Positions 45,890-58,221 of a stretch of DNA of 64,000 nt are shown piece by piece. Numbering within the stretch: position 1 is the stretch's first letter; the number at the start of each line of letters is the position of its first letter. Origin of the DNA: Cryptomeria japonica (taxonomy: Eukaryota; Streptophyta; Pinopsida; Cupressales; Cupressaceae); contig NC_081411.1 of assembly GCF_030272615.1 (NCBI RefSeq), positions 155,272,971 to 155,336,970 of the forward strand. Direction: 5' to 3'. Made by a program: the position numbers and the translations under genes. A model generated the notes under the pieces. That model made no database searches. It had not been told where the DNA came from and saw nothing but the letters and a program-made list of their open reading frames with translations.

Positions 45890-47491
45890 TTTAAATATAT
45901 ATCTGTACATCATATGTACCTTTTTTAATCAATCTCGAAATATGATCATAACCACCAGAAATCAAAGTAATGTCTTCAAAGTTTTCATCCTCATTTGAAT
46001 CCTCGTATGTGTCAGAAACATCTAGTGGCACAAATTTCCATTCACTAACATATCCAAGCTCTTGGTTCTTGCAATCAACATAGTTTTCCAAAATGCAATC
46101 AGAACAAAAACATGAATAATCCTGAGTGTATAATGTCCATGGGCGATTATCTATACTCATGATACTATGCAAAGATCTTTCCTCTCCACGCTCTTACATC
46201 CATGCATTGATCTTCTATCCACATCTAAAAAATGTACATGTGTACATGAACATGTACATGTAGATCAAGTTGTTAAATTGAAACATTTGAACTAGGAACA
46301 TTTTTTAAAAAATTAAAAAAATTAAAATAAAACACTAGAAGAGAACACGTACCGGTTATCTCCCAAAACACTCTATATGGAATGGGTTTGTATGTTCTCG
46401 ATGATGATTCCCTAGGATAATTAGGTTGTTCAAAAGTGTTTCGTACACCATTCAACAACATCATGTGCATCTTCTTTACGATCTCTTGTGTAATTTATTT
46501 GATGCTTTCTTAGAGCACGTTTGATACAAGCTCTTGCACCATCATGTTCACCCTTTCCATGACCACTCTAAAAAAAACTCTAAACATGTGGTATTTTGTC
46601 ATTTTGATGATATCTACATACTACATAAAATGGCCTCAAAGATTTGAATTATGTCACACATCCATCAGACCAAACAAAATGTTTAACTATTGTTATGCCT
46701 CTCTCTTTCAAATATTCAAAAAACTTCTTAAAGCAATGTTGTACAAAAAGTGTGTCATGCTCCTTATCATCACTAATATAGAAGTGGTACTCTTTCTTAA
46801 TGACATGATTTTAAAATGTACTATCAATACCATCCAAATTCATCTGTGCATGTCGATAACACACATGCACCAAAATAGTGATTTTCTTTGAAAAGTAATA
46901 CTCTGATTGAATCTCTTTTTGATGTGCAAAAGAGTAATTTTCTATGAAGTCCACTACAAATAGAATAGTTCCAAGTGGGAAAGTGTCTCTTAATCTTTTA
47001 AATTGTTCTGTTTGCCACTTGGCAAAAAAACCATGGCATATGTATGGTTTTATCAACTTACGAAAATTTTCCATAAATGTTCCAATAGGTATTTCCTTTT
47101 CTACATAATCTAACCTTGTAGATTCCTTTCCAAATTTTGTTTCAAATTTTTTGTACTTGTAACTCTTGCAATTTACCATCTTCCTCATGTTAGTATCTTC
47201 ATCTCTCAAAGGCAATTTAGCCAAGTCTCCGCATGTTCCACAAATTACTCTTATGCAATTTATTTGACCGGTTGCATTATCATCTGATTTATCACATAAG
47301 ATGGCTGCTATGAATTGACTTGTTCATTTAGGAGGAGAATTTTCATAACCATCACTATCTTCTCTAATCTTTTGAAACACCTTATAGTACAAGTCAAATT
47401 TGATGTGATAATGACAACAACAAGTTTCAAAAACTTTGTTTAACTTCACATAATATGGCCTTAACCATCCAAACATGGTTTGTCCAATCTT
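45267..47491 (-). pseudogene. C-terminal exons of a DDE-transposase-like gene
   Basis: The main exon runs from about 47491 to 46351: NIKIGQTMFGWLRPYYVK, a CCC-H motif, WQTEQFKRLRDTFPLGT, VVDFIENYSF (candidate first Asp, about 46940), EIQSEYY, WSDGC (second Asp, about 46645) and SGHGKGEHDGA (candidate Glu, about 46550). Splice-like sites suggest three more exons: 46227-45919 (with CFCSDC and KFVPLD), 45513-45425 (VVVQGTYFKQVKII) and a last one ending at the TGA at 45267. The stretch 45812-45888 inside an intron is (TA)n. Several stops are present. The superfamily is not assigned. The N-terminal half is at 61757-62672, separated by Elements C and D. Confidence 0.65.
45812..45888. repeat. (TA)n microsatellite, about 38 units
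   Basis: Uninterrupted alternating TA over about 77 bp, in a presumed intron of the transposase-like gene. Confidence 0.95.
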
Positions 47492-47496
47492 TATAT
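47492..47496. other. Target-site duplication of Element C, left copy (TATAT)
   Basis: TATAT here and at 61752-61756 flank a TG...CA element. The two halves of the transposase-like reading frame join at this point. Confidence 0.85.
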
Positions 47497-48311
47497 TGTT
47501 AGGATTCCCACAGATACTGAGAGGGGGGGGGGGGGGCGGGGGGGTGAATCAGTATATAACTAGTTTATAGATTTTCTTGATTTAAAACATGTAGAGCATA
47601 TTAATACTGTGTACCGGTAAGTAGAAAGTAATGTAATAAATAGAGATAAAAACAACCACATGAAAAACACACCATAACACAAGGATTTAACAAGGAAACC
47701 CAGTGTGGGAAAAACCTCGGTGGGATTTGTGACCCACAATATTCACTTAGTGGCCAATAAGAGAATATTATTGCTACAAGAGGGGCTTGCACATGTAGGA
47801 AGGCCAACTACCTAGAGCTCACAGCTCAAATACAAAATAGGAAGTCTCACTGACTTACAAAAATGGATTATACAAATCCAGTGTCTTGTACTGCTTCAAA
47901 ATAGCATCTATAATGCCAGATCCAGTACCGGTTTCTGCTCTGCTTCTTACATAAACCCTTAACCTATAATTCACATAATAGGTCTACCTAATTTCACCTA
48001 AATACATTCCTCTATCTTACTTACAAATGTTTTATAATGATCTCTCTTATATAAGAGTCATTTTACAACTTGCCAAGTCAGCTTACAATGATTTTTACAA
48101 ATAATAAACAAAATATATTACAACAAAAAACTTGTCGGCCTTTGTGCCGGTATGATTTCTTTCACTGCCGGTGCCAGTGATGTGAGCGTTGGTGTAGAGT
48201 CTGATCTTGCCGGTGAACTATCTTGCTGGTGTCATAGGATTGTAAGGTTGCCATCAATGACAAAACCTTCAATCACCTATAATGTCTCATTGGAGTGTGC
48301 ATATGCCAACA
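47497..48311 (-). repeat. 3' LTR of Element C (815 bp)
   Basis: The minus strand starts TGTTGGCATATGCACACTCC at 48311 and ends CCTAACA at 47497. It contains an expanded G tract (47523-47548; a shorter run of 7 G in the other LTR). Differences from the 5' LTR are about 6-11% in two stretches compared by eye. Confidence 0.85.
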
Positions 48312-48325
48312 ATCTCCCCCTTTGG
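48312..48325 (-). other. Polypurine tract of Element C
   Basis: The minus strand reads CCAAAGGGGGAGAT directly before the LTR's TGTTGG, a typical copia PPT. A second similar purine tract (AAAGGGGGAGTAG) lies near 48460-48472. Confidence 0.85.
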
Positions 48326-48518
48326 CATTGATGGCAACACTTATGAGAAAATTCTAAGACTTGTAATCCAAAAATGTGTACAAAAAATATTACCAAAAAA
48401 AAGTGAGCTCCCCCTCAGTAGATAAGTCTTTTGCTGATTATTTTCTCATACTACTACTCCCCCTTTGGCATCAATGACAAAGGTTGTCAAGGTGTCAATA
48501 GAGTTGTAGTTTTTTGTC

Positions 48519-51500
48519 TCAACCTTGTAGCTGGGTGGTTACAATTTGAAAGAGATCTGCCAAAACCAAATTTATTCTTTCCATAAACTTCTTATTGTCT
48601 TTTATTGCTACCTCTATTCTTTGAACTGTACCGGTGAGTTGCTGCATATGCTCTGCTGGTGTTTTCTGTCCTTGTACTAATGCCTCAGATATTTCCTTTC
48701 TCAAGGATGCTAGATAGTCCAATCTTGGACTCAGTCTTAGTCTCAGATTCTTAGCCTTATTTATTATTCTCTCCTTTTCTCTCTCTAGCTTCAGTGACTC
48801 TTCCTCAAAACTTGTTATCTTTTGCTCAAAAACTGATAATGTATCAGGTGAATTAACAAAATTGTCTACAAGTTTATTTATTTCTTCTTGTATCTTGCTC
48901 ATTTTCTTATCTATGTCCACTCTCAGAAAGTTTTTCTTGTAAGTATCTTTATACAGAGTTTTAAATTCCTTTAATATGTTACATAGTTTTGGTAGAAGTG
49001 TGTCAAACTCCCTAGTACACTTCTTTATTTGATCTTCAAAGAATTTTTGTTTTTCAATTTCCAACCTGTCTTTGAATGCATGTTCCTTTATCTATTCAAC
49101 TGTCACTGTGTTGTCAGTAATGTACTTCGACAAAGTGTCAAGTTGACTCAAAGAATCTTTATTATCTATGTTTCATTTTGGAGCTATCAACCTCAAAATT
49201 GGGATTGTGTCATCTATAGCTTTATAAGCTTGTGAACTGCAATCAGTTATTTTCTTCAAAGAATCTAAAAGAACTTTAGTTACATTGGCTGATTTGTAGC
49301 CCGCTGAAGAGGAACCAACAATTTGAATTCCGTCAGTGGAGGAAGTAACCATGCTTGTAGTAACCTCTGGTAGGTCAGTCTGTGTTTCCATTTCCTTAAG
49401 CAAGGGTTTTTGTTTTTCTTCTGTTGTCGGTGGCACTATTTCCACATGAACCTGGTGCTATTTCGGAGCCTATTGCTCTGCTTGTTTCTCTATCTATGTC
49501 TCTGTCTTTTTCCCTATGCTATCATCTACCAGTTTACCTTTAGTGTTAACAGTGTTGTCAACTACCGGTGGCTCACTAGCCATGTCAGTTTTACAAGTTG
49601 TGTCCTTGTCTATCACAATATTGACCTTTTGAGTATCAACATCTACTGTGTATAGTACTTCAGGATTAGGATTAGTATCCTCTTGTGATACATCCATACT
49701 TTCATCTGCCGATTGGTCTTTTGTTGTTGTTATTGGTGGAGTAATCAGAGGCGGTGGGGATAAGTTATCTTTTATTTTGATAGTAGGAGGTCCACCAACC
49801 TTTCCTTTACCCTTATCTTTGTCCTTCTGATAGACTTTGATAGGCTTGGGGTTCCTGTAATCTTCCTGCTTTTCCTTCTCCACAAGGAATATATCCCATC
49901 CATTTTATGTTTCTTCTGTTACCTCTTTTACTCTTCCTACCATTAGAGCAATATGTCAGTGTGTAGTAGAGAATACTGACCGATTGGCCTTTGCAATCAG
50001 ATCATCTATTTCTTTTGGAGAGTTGACTGGGTAGACAACAAGTAATTTTTCAATTTTGATCTTCTTGTCAAGTTCTACAACAGATTGTCTTCTTGCTTCT
50101 AGTCTCTTAAATAATTCATCTGGTAGTTCATCTACAACTTCCATCAAAAACTTCTTATAGATATCCATGTGTAAAATAACACTGTTTTGAACTTGCTCTT
50201 TGTCATCTGCTGATAGTGTGTCATACAATTTTTCTATGTTCTTGAGTTTTCCTTCTTCTATAATTTCATCCAACAATCTGTCAATCGGAGCAATGTTTTG
50301 TTTAGTCATTTTCTTCTTTGGTGTTGTCTTCTTTACCGGAGACCTCACTACCTGTTGTTTTTGTCTAGTTCTTCTAGGTGAGGGTGTGGATACCGGTGAA
50401 GGTTGTCTTTTCCTTACAACTCTTTTAAATTCAGCTAGCTTGGCACTCTCTGAAGAAGTTGCTACTGGTGATAGGTGAGTTTCTGGTTGTTGTGCCTGTA
50501 ACTCATCTTCAGTGATACTGGTTTGTTTCAGTACATCTTATTTTATATCCTTAGCTTGCCTTGAACCTCTTCTCACAGTTGCTTCCACTTTCTTTACTCT
50601 CTTCTTAGATTGAATTTTTCTTTCAATGGTCTCAGCACTACCAAATACTTCTTCCTTAGGTTCATTTGGTGCTTCCAGAAGTGCTTTAGCATATGTTTCA
50701 ATGATGTGGTCATCAGTCTCATAGCCCATCTCAATAACCCAAATTGTTCTTGGGATAACTACTTCCATCCAAATCTCATCCTTTTTAACTACAAAACATA
50801 TATCATTCTTGTATTTGTTAACAATTTCCTGTGATAGTCTGATTCTTTTGTTCATTCTGGCCTTTAGTGCTTGAAAACACTCATTGATATTCTTTTCCTT
50901 GTTTTCACCCATGTTGTTGAATAAGTCTAATAATTGTTTTCCTATCGGTATGTCAAATCCAAGGTTCTTGTTACCTATACCAGGCACTTGTTTGGTTATA
51001 TGTAGCATTAAACATACAAGTAAATTACCAAATCTGAATGTTCCTTTCTTATCCTTCTTGATCTTCCCTAAATTGTCAATGAATTCATCCTTTAGCCATT
51101 CACATACATCAATTTTCACATTTTCTTTCACCATATAATGTGCACTTTTTATGCATAAACTGGAAACTAAGTTAAGTTTGTTTGCATGTGTTGCTTTGTA
51201 TCCTAAGATCATGCTAACAAATCTAACATTTATATTGGTCACATCATTAACCCTTAGAGACCTTCTGTCAAATGTTGCACCAGTTAAGTTCATTACTAGG
51301 TCATTTGAGACCTTCTATGTTTTGTCTGGTCTGCTACCGGTGGAGGGTAACCCTGTTACAACTTTCATCGCTTCCTTGGTAATTTTATGGATTGAATCTA
51401 ACCAAAAGAATGCACCATGTACTTTGCTCAATACTATCCTAATAACTTCCTTGGGGAAATCCGGAATGCTAAGGATTTCTATGAATCCTAGTGTTTCAAT

Positions 51501-51776
51501 AATTTGTTGTTCAGGTTTTACTCTACCGGAATCATCACAGATAACAGATTTGTACATGTCCTTGATTTCTTCATCTCCCAATTCTTCTATATGGCAATGG
51601 ATATAGTTTCTAGGGTCTTCTGCATAAACAACTCCTTTGGGAATTTGGGAAAAAGCACCTACATTGTCATCCCTTTTAGCTATCTCGGGAACTAGCTAAA
51701 ATACGGGCCTAGGGCATTTGATTACCTCGACCACAGTACGGTTTTCTATGAATTCTGGTGTAGAGGAGGATGCCAT
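48519..51776 (-). pseudogene. ORF2 of Element C, 1,086 codons, unknown function, in place of pol
   Basis: Starts with ATG at 51776 (MASSSTPEFIEN) and ends at TGA 48519. The whole length is in one frame without frameshift, broken by ten stops: six TAG, two TAA, two TGA by my count (near 51702, 51312, 50535, 49956, 49911, 49494, 49473, 49461, 49170 and 49095). An N-terminal globular part (residues 1-350) has FFWLDSIHKITKEAMKVVTG, VRFVSMILGYKATHANKLN and GTFRFGNLLVCLMLH. The middle is Lys/Arg-rich (about 390-480, SPRRTRQKQQ, KKTTPKKKMTK), followed by a Pro/Thr-rich linker, and the C-terminal 180 residues are strongly coiled-coil-like. No retroviral enzyme motif and no known family is recognised. 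Confidence 0.75.
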
Positions 51777-52079
51777 GATTATAAATACCTTTTTTTGCCT
51801 TAGGAAGGATTGATTGCTGAAGTGCTTCACCTCTTTGCTCGAAATGCCTTAGCTCTGGAGATTTCATGCTCTTCGAATGTTTAAATGCTCTGTGAAGTGA
51901 AATGGAGCCAAAAACATTAATTTATAATGTCAATTTTGCCAGCTACCACATTTAATGCTTGCCGGTTTAGTAGCCACTTAACATATCTACCGGTATAGAA
52001 GTAAATTCAAATTTTAACCATCAACCAAGAGAATAATAGCATATGACTCATTGATTGCCAAACCCTCAAGGAAATTTCT

Positions 52080-53282
52080 TCAATTTGATGAAGAGACTCC
52101 TACCGGTGGAGTGGTACTCTGTTCCACTAGTGGAATGTTGCTTGGTTCTACCGGTGGAGGAGTATTCCTATCCAAATTCATTTCTGATTTCCTGATCCAT
52201 TGTTTTGAAAATTCTTGCTTAACCTCTTCAACTTTTTCTTTACCTTTCAAACTAGGACCTTTGTTGTCTGCCGGTGAGGACTCGCTTCTACAAAATTTAG
52301 CAATATGCCCAATTTTGTTACATGCATAACAAGACATTATTCTTCTGAATAGCTTTCCCATAACCTATGCCGGTTTGTGTTCAGCATTGATTAGATAGGT
52401 GTCCAAATATTTCACAAACATAACATCTCACATTCATTATGCAATTCTCAAAGTTATGACCAATTTTGCTGCATTTTGAACATTGACCGGTGGGGGTGTT
52501 GATATTATGATAATTTCTAGATCTACATTGATTTTCTCTATGACCATACTTGTTAGAGTTAAAGCATTTTCCACTAAATTTATAAGTAGTAGGTTGTCTT
52601 ACCGGTTTGCTATGATTATGTGTGTTTGTAGTACCGGAGCTTTCACCAACTTCAAAGCCAATTCCAAAAGTGTCACCTTTAGGTTTTTGATTCTTCAACA
52701 AGTTACCAGTTCCTCTGAGCTTTTCTTGAATTTCTCTTTATGTTGATTTGCAGTATCTAGTTCTCTTTCTAAGACTTCTTTCTGCCTCATCAATTCATTT
52801 GAGTCATTCTGATTGTGCATTAGATCTGTCTTCAACAAATCATTTTCACAACTAAGTCTTGTGTTTTCATTTGCAACATCACTTAGTCTTCTGGTCAAAT
52901 CTTCTTCATTCTTCTTTCTATTTTCAATTTCTTTACAAAATCTTAAAGTCATATCCTGCATCTCATTCTTTGTTGTCATGTTCTCTTGTTTCAACTTGTT
53001 TATCATATCATTAAGAGTTTCTTTTTCATCATTCTCATTTTGCATCTTTTCACAAAATTCTCTTCTCTTGTTTCTTGAAATAGTAAGATTTTCTTGAAGT
53101 GCTTGAATAATATCCTGAGCAGCCTTTAGATCATCTTCAAGTTTGATATTTTTCAGTTTTTCTGTATCATAGTCTAAGAGAGCTCCTTCAAGTTGCTTCA
53201 TCAATTTTTCCATCTCTACCGGTGTCAAGATCTTCCTCAAGCTATTAGGCTTTTGAAAATAGAGGACCAAGCTCTGATACAT
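52080..53282 (-). pseudogene. ORF1 of Element C: coiled coil plus four CCHC zinc knuckles (gag-like)
   Basis: The open stretch reaches into the PBS (ATG at 53282 inside the PBS); a Met at 53213 is an alternative start. Residues to about 195 form a charged coiled coil (DYDTEKLKNIKLEDDL, QKEVLERELDTANQH). Four CCHC knuckles follow (52560-52290): CFNSNKYGHRENQC (second Cys is Ser), CSKCSKIGHNFENC, CYVCEIFGHLSNQC and, after a frameshift near 52375, CYACNKIGHIAKFC. The tail is Pro/Lys-rich. Zinc knuckles fit an RNA-binding, gag-like role, but the usual copia gag capsid domain is replaced by the coiled coil. Confidence 0.75.
53269..53280 (-). other. Primer binding site of Element C (initiator-Met type, altered)
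   Basis: The minus strand reads TGTATCAGAGCTTGG, against the TGGTATCAGAGC expected for initiator tRNA-Met. Compared with the 3' LTR, the last bases of the 5' LTR (TGTTAGGATTCCCACAGA on the plus strand) are missing here, so a small deletion at the LTR/PBS border is likely. Confidence 0.7.
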
Positions 53283-53466
53283 ATACTGAGAGGGGGGGTG
53301 AATCAGTATCTAACCGGTTTATAGATTTTCTTGACTTAAAACATGTAGAGCATATTAATACTGTGTATCGGTAATCAGAAAGTAATACAATAAACAAAGA
53401 TAAAAACCACCACATGAAAAACACACCATAACACAAGGATTTAACGAGGAAACCCAGTGTGGGAAA
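53281..53466 (-). repeat. 5' LTR of Element C, part 1 (PBS-proximal)
   Basis: Matches 47510-47715 of the 3' LTR (tactgagagg onward) until ggaaa, where Element D is inserted. It continues at 61148. Confidence 0.85.
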
Positions 53467-54964
53467 TGATAGTTCTGATACTTAATATAAGTACAGATCC
53501 AATAGCCAACAAGATGAGATGGGGGGGTGAATCATACAAACTTAATCATCTATTAAAACATCAGATTCAACCTCAGTAACATATATATCAGTCATATATC
53601 CAAAACTGTCAAACATGCAAACTCAAAAGCATATGAACAATATAAACCTCATAACACCAGATTTAACATGGAAACCCAAATAGGGAAAAACCACTATGGG
53701 ATTTCAGACCCACTAAGAAATATACTCTTCTAGAGTATGCTCGGTTAAAAGCAAATCTCGTTAAAAATTACAAAACACCTTGCTAGATGTGACCCGGTTA
53801 AGGGATTTCCCTCAGATCTGTTAGGATCTTCCCTTTGTTAGAAGTGACCTTGTCAAAGGATTTCAAACACTCAATCAAAATATCACCTTGTTAGAGGATT
53901 TACATATAAGACTGTTAAGTCCACTCAGTTAAGAGATTTCCTGTCACTCTCACTAAATAATAGTAATACAATCTATCTGCAACTTCACATCTAAAATGCT
54001 AAAGCAGATTCCTATTTGTTCAATACAATCTAGACATAGAACTAATCTTGTCTATCTATTGGGCATCAATGCTTTGTTATTCTAACAGGTCTTCAAGCTT
54101 CTGTGCTCAGTTATCACTATGCAGCATCCCTGTGCATACACTTGCCCGGATACATTGTTTATCAACAGTTTCCTATTTATAAAGAATCTTCTAACCGCTT
54201 AATCTCCTTGATCACATTTCCCATGATCAATCATAGCCATCAGATCTTCAATCTTGTCCAGGTTCATTATATCTTTCGATCTAAAAATGTTTTACCCCAC
54301 CTTGGAACTTGCACATTCACCTTGGAACTTGTGTTAGGGTAATGAGGTTCAATCTGAGCTATAGATCTTCTTGTCGACTTTCCATTGCCTTAGATTCATT
54401 AACAAACTTCTTCCACGACTTACCAATCATTGATCTGCTCTAGCTCATCAGCATCATTCATTAAATATCACATGTACACATTTAATGTATTCTGTTATAG
54501 CTCGGTTACAACGCGGTGATTACTAAACTTCGCTCGGTAGACATTCTGTCTTCATTAACTGACTGCAATAACCTTAGGGTTTACCAACTAGGTTCCTTAG
54601 GGTTTATTGACTAGGTTCTTGGCTTGATAACATAGTATAGTATTAACCTTTACATTTTACAACATATGTATGATGTTAAGACAATCTAAAACATCAAGAT
54701 CTCATCATTGTCTGACTCGGTAGAGTTGCCCATTGAATATCTTATCCCCTTATTCATCATATTCTTTCCTATGTCTTTACCAACTACTTTATAATCTTCA
54801 TATAATATTTCTCAAGATATGGCAACATCATACTAAATTAGAAAATCAATTTCTTGACATCAATGACAAAATAATAATATCAAGATAGTAAAACATCTTT
54901 AATCAGTTATGTCCATAATCATCAACAACCTTCTCAATATCCTTATAATGTAATATTGCCAACA
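53467..54964 (-). repeat. 3' LTR of Element D (1,498 bp)
   Basis: The minus strand starts TGTTGGCAATATTAC after the PPT and ends GAACTATCA. It contains a core (gggaaaaaccactatgggat and flanks) that resembles the corresponding part of the Element C LTR. Confidence 0.92.
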
Positions 54965-54977
54965 ATCTCCCCCTTTG
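54965..54977 (-). other. Polypurine tract of Element D
   Basis: The minus strand has CAAAGGGGGAGAT followed directly by the LTR start TGTTGGC. Further PPT-like AAAGGGGGAGAAG words lie near 55150-55165, a feature shared with Element C. Confidence 0.88.
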
Positions 54978-55422
54978 GCATTGATGGCAAAACCAATTGA
55001 TTTGACCTTTAAAAGATTCGGATTGTTGTGATTCTAAAATGCTGAAATGCTTTCCCCCATACATTAGACTTCTCTTCAGTCTTTGTTTCAATCTGTAGAC
55101 TTCTCTCAGTCTTCTCAGGTCTTCTCCCCTTTAGGTCTTCTTCCCCTAGGTAGGTCTTCTCCCCCTTTGACAACAATGCCAAAAAGAATAGAACGAAAAC
55201 ATAATTTCTTTTTGTAAGAAGTTATTTCTTGCTGTTGTGTATCAACTGAGTCTCGATCAGAACATTTGTTTGCAATTCTTGTTTCCTGTATCATTCTCTG
55301 TATTATCCTAGTATTAATTTCAGTACACTTTCAGAAAAACATTCTAAAGTGTATCACTCCAGCATCAACTCTCCAAAAGATATTCAATAGAGTCATCGAA
55401 GTGATGCTTTCACTGAACTCGG

Positions 55423-57348
55423 TCAGTGAGTAAAAGATAGGGGTAGGACCCCTAACTTACTTCTGAGATATTCAAAAGTGTCCTTCGGTAGTGGCTTGGT
55501 GAAGATATCAACTATCTACTCCTTTGTGTTAACATATTCCAACACCACTTTCTTCTCTTGAGCTTCTTCTCTAAGATAATGATATTTGATAGATATGTGC
55601 TTTGTTTTAGAGTGCATAATAGGGTTCTTTGAAATATTAATGGCACTAGTATTGTCACAGAATATAGTTACTAGCTCGGTAACTCTCTCATTTATACCTT
55701 CCAACAGTTGTTTGATCCATGCAATGTTGGTACAGTTCAGTGCTGCAGCAACATATTCAGCTTCGGTTGTTGATTGAGAAACACATCCTTGTTCCTTGCT
55801 AAGCCAACTCACTAGTCTTTCTCCTAAGAAGAAAGCTCCTACACTTGTGCTTTTTCTATCATCAATGTTGCCTTCCCAATCAGCATCAGTATAAACTTTT
55901 AGATCAAAATCATTTCCTTTCTGATATACTAAGCCATAATCTTCAGTGCCTTTCAAGTATCTGAAAATTCTTTTGATTGCTATCATGTGTATTTCCTTAG
56001 GATCTATAGAGAATCTTGCAACAATACCTACTGCATGTGCTATATCTGGCCTACTGTGAACAACATATTGTAGTTTTCCAATCATGGATCGGTAGAGTGT
56101 CTCATCAATAGATGCAGATTCATCATTCTTTGATAGTTTGCAGTTGGTAGTCATAGGAGTACTTACTGGCTTTGAATCCTCCATTCCAAATTTCTTCAAG
56201 ATTTCCTTTATGTACTTGGATTGAGTAATGAAAATCTCATTTTTCATTTGTAGTATCTGTAAACCTATAAAATACTTTATCTCACCGATTAATGACATCT
56301 CAAATTCTTTGCTCATTTCATTTCCAAAGTTCTTGCATAAAGAGTCATTTCCACAAAATATAATATCGTCAACAAATATGGTTGAGATTAGTATTCCATT
56401 TTCATCATTCTTCATGTACATGTTGTTGTTCTCACTTGTCCTTATAAAACCAATCTTAATCAAATAAGAGTGAAATATTTCATACCATGCTCTAGGTGCT
56501 TGTTTCAGACCATATAAAGCTTTGTTCAATTTACATACCTGATCTTTATTATTGTCTTCAACAAATCCTTCAAGTTGTTCAATGAAAACTTCTTCTTCTA
56601 ATATTCCATTCAAAATTGCAGATTTGACATCCATTTGATATACCTTGAAGTTTTTGAAAGTAGCATATGCCAACAATGTTCTAACTCCTTCAAGTCTAGC
56701 AACAAGTTCAAAAGTCTCACCATAATCAATTCCTTCTTCTTGGGCATAACCTTTGCAAACTAATCTTGCTTTGTTCCGAATGACCTCACCTTTCTCATTT
56801 AGCTTGTTTCTAAAGATCCACTTTGTACCGATTACATTTTTGTCATTCGGTCTTGGGACCAATGTCCATGTCTCATTATTCTTGATTTGATCAATCTCTT
56901 CTTTCATAGCATTTATCCAATCTTCACCGTTAAATGCCTCTTTCACTATTCTTGGTTCAAATTCAGATATCAAACATGTGTTTTGTCTCAGTTTGTTCTT
57001 TGCCATCACTGGATCATCCTTATCTCCTATAATCTGACTTGGTGCATGGTGTCTTCTGACATACTTGGCTAATACAGGCTCGGTAGGCTCTGTATGATCT
57101 TCTTCATCACTCAGTAACTAGATATCTTCCTCATTTCCTTCAACTGTCATCTCCGTAGGACTTCTCGGTTGCACATAGACAAATTCATCATAGTCTTTTA
57201 GTTCTTTGGAATTCCCTTCATCAATTCTTTCTGCAAATTCATCAATTTTCACATTTGCACTTTCTACTATTTTGTTAGATGATCTGATCAGACATTTAAA
57301 TGCTTTGCTTCTATAAGAATATCCTAGAAATGTTCCTTCTTCACTTTT
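55423..57348 (-). pseudogene. Element D reverse transcriptase and RNase H
   Basis: An uninterrupted stretch of 497 codons (57009-55516). Motifs: WTLVPRPNDKNVIGTKWIFR, ARLVCKGYAQEEGIDY, YQMDVKSAILNG (about 56610-56645), LYGLKQAPRAWYE, catalytic FVDDIIF (about 56360-56380), RSMIGKLQYV-HSRPDIAHAV, then RNase H with VYTDADWEGNIDDRKSTSV (about 55840-55895), STTEAEYVA, and IFCDNTSAI. A single TAG (55516, where CAG fits) interrupts the typical end VDIFTKPLPKDTF; the true stop is TGA at 55423. Stops near 57349 and 57118 lie in the variable linker to integrase. All in the same frame as gag. Confidence 0.95.
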
Positions 57349-58221
57349 CTAATCAAACTTGTCATTTCTATCATCTTTATGAAAATAGCATTTACTTCCA
57401 AAGATCTTAAAGTAACTTACATTAGGTTTCTTGCCATACCAAATTTCATAAGGTGTCTTCAAAGTACCTTTCTTCAATTGAAATTGGTTCAAGGTGTAAA
57501 CAACTGTGCTTATTGCTTCTCTCCAAAATGTTTGTGGAACCTTCTTCTCAATCATTAGTGTTTTAGCACAATCCATAATAGATCTATTTCTTCTTTCAGC
57601 TATTCCATTCTGTTGTGGAGTTCTCGCTGCAGAGACTTGTCTTTTAATACCATGATCATTGCAAAATAGATTGAACTCATCAGATGTGAACTCTCCTCCT
57701 CTATCTGATCTAAGACATTTTAGTTGTCTTCCTGTTTCATTTTCAACTCTAGCCTTGTACCACTTAAACATTTGAAAAGCTTCTGATTTTTCTTTTAAAA
57801 ACATTACTGACATCATCCTTGAATAGTCATCCACAAATAGTATGAAATACTTATCACCATAATAAATTTGGACTTTCATAGGACCACAAAGATCAGTGTG
57901 CACAAGATCTAAAATTCCCTTAGAAGTGTAGGACTTACTTGTAAAGCTAGATCTTGTCATCTTACCCATCTGGCATCCTCAGCACATAGCATTCTCAAGT
58001 TTTTCAAGACTCGATAGACCTCTTACTCTGTGCTTCTTACTTATCTTGATCAGATTATCAAAATTAACATGACAAAACCTTTTATGCCATAACCAGATAT
58101 TATCAATCTTTGCATGCAAACACTTATTGTGAGTTGAGTCCAGGTGAAATGTATTACCTTTTTTTTCTGTCCTGGTAGAAGCTAACTTTCCATTCTTGTC
58201 ATGAACTTTGACAATTCCTTT
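57349..58221 (-). pseudogene. Element D integrase
   Basis: 207 open codons (57969-57349). It has the copia GKMTRSSF start, LDLVHTDLCGPM (first Asp, about 57900), FILFVDDYSRMM, LRSDRGGEFTS (second Asp, about 57700), PQQNGIAERRNRSIMD (Glu, about 57590) and YEIWYGKKPNVSYFKIFG. The HHCC zinc region upstream (58110-57960) carries a TGA between its last two Cys (near 57976). A TAG at 58222 separates it from protease. The catalytic D, D and E are intact. Confidence 0.93.

Noticed and set aside
46544-46891. Plus-strand frame of 115 codons
   Set aside because: It lies opposite the transposase-like exon, whose motifs are clear on the minus strand.
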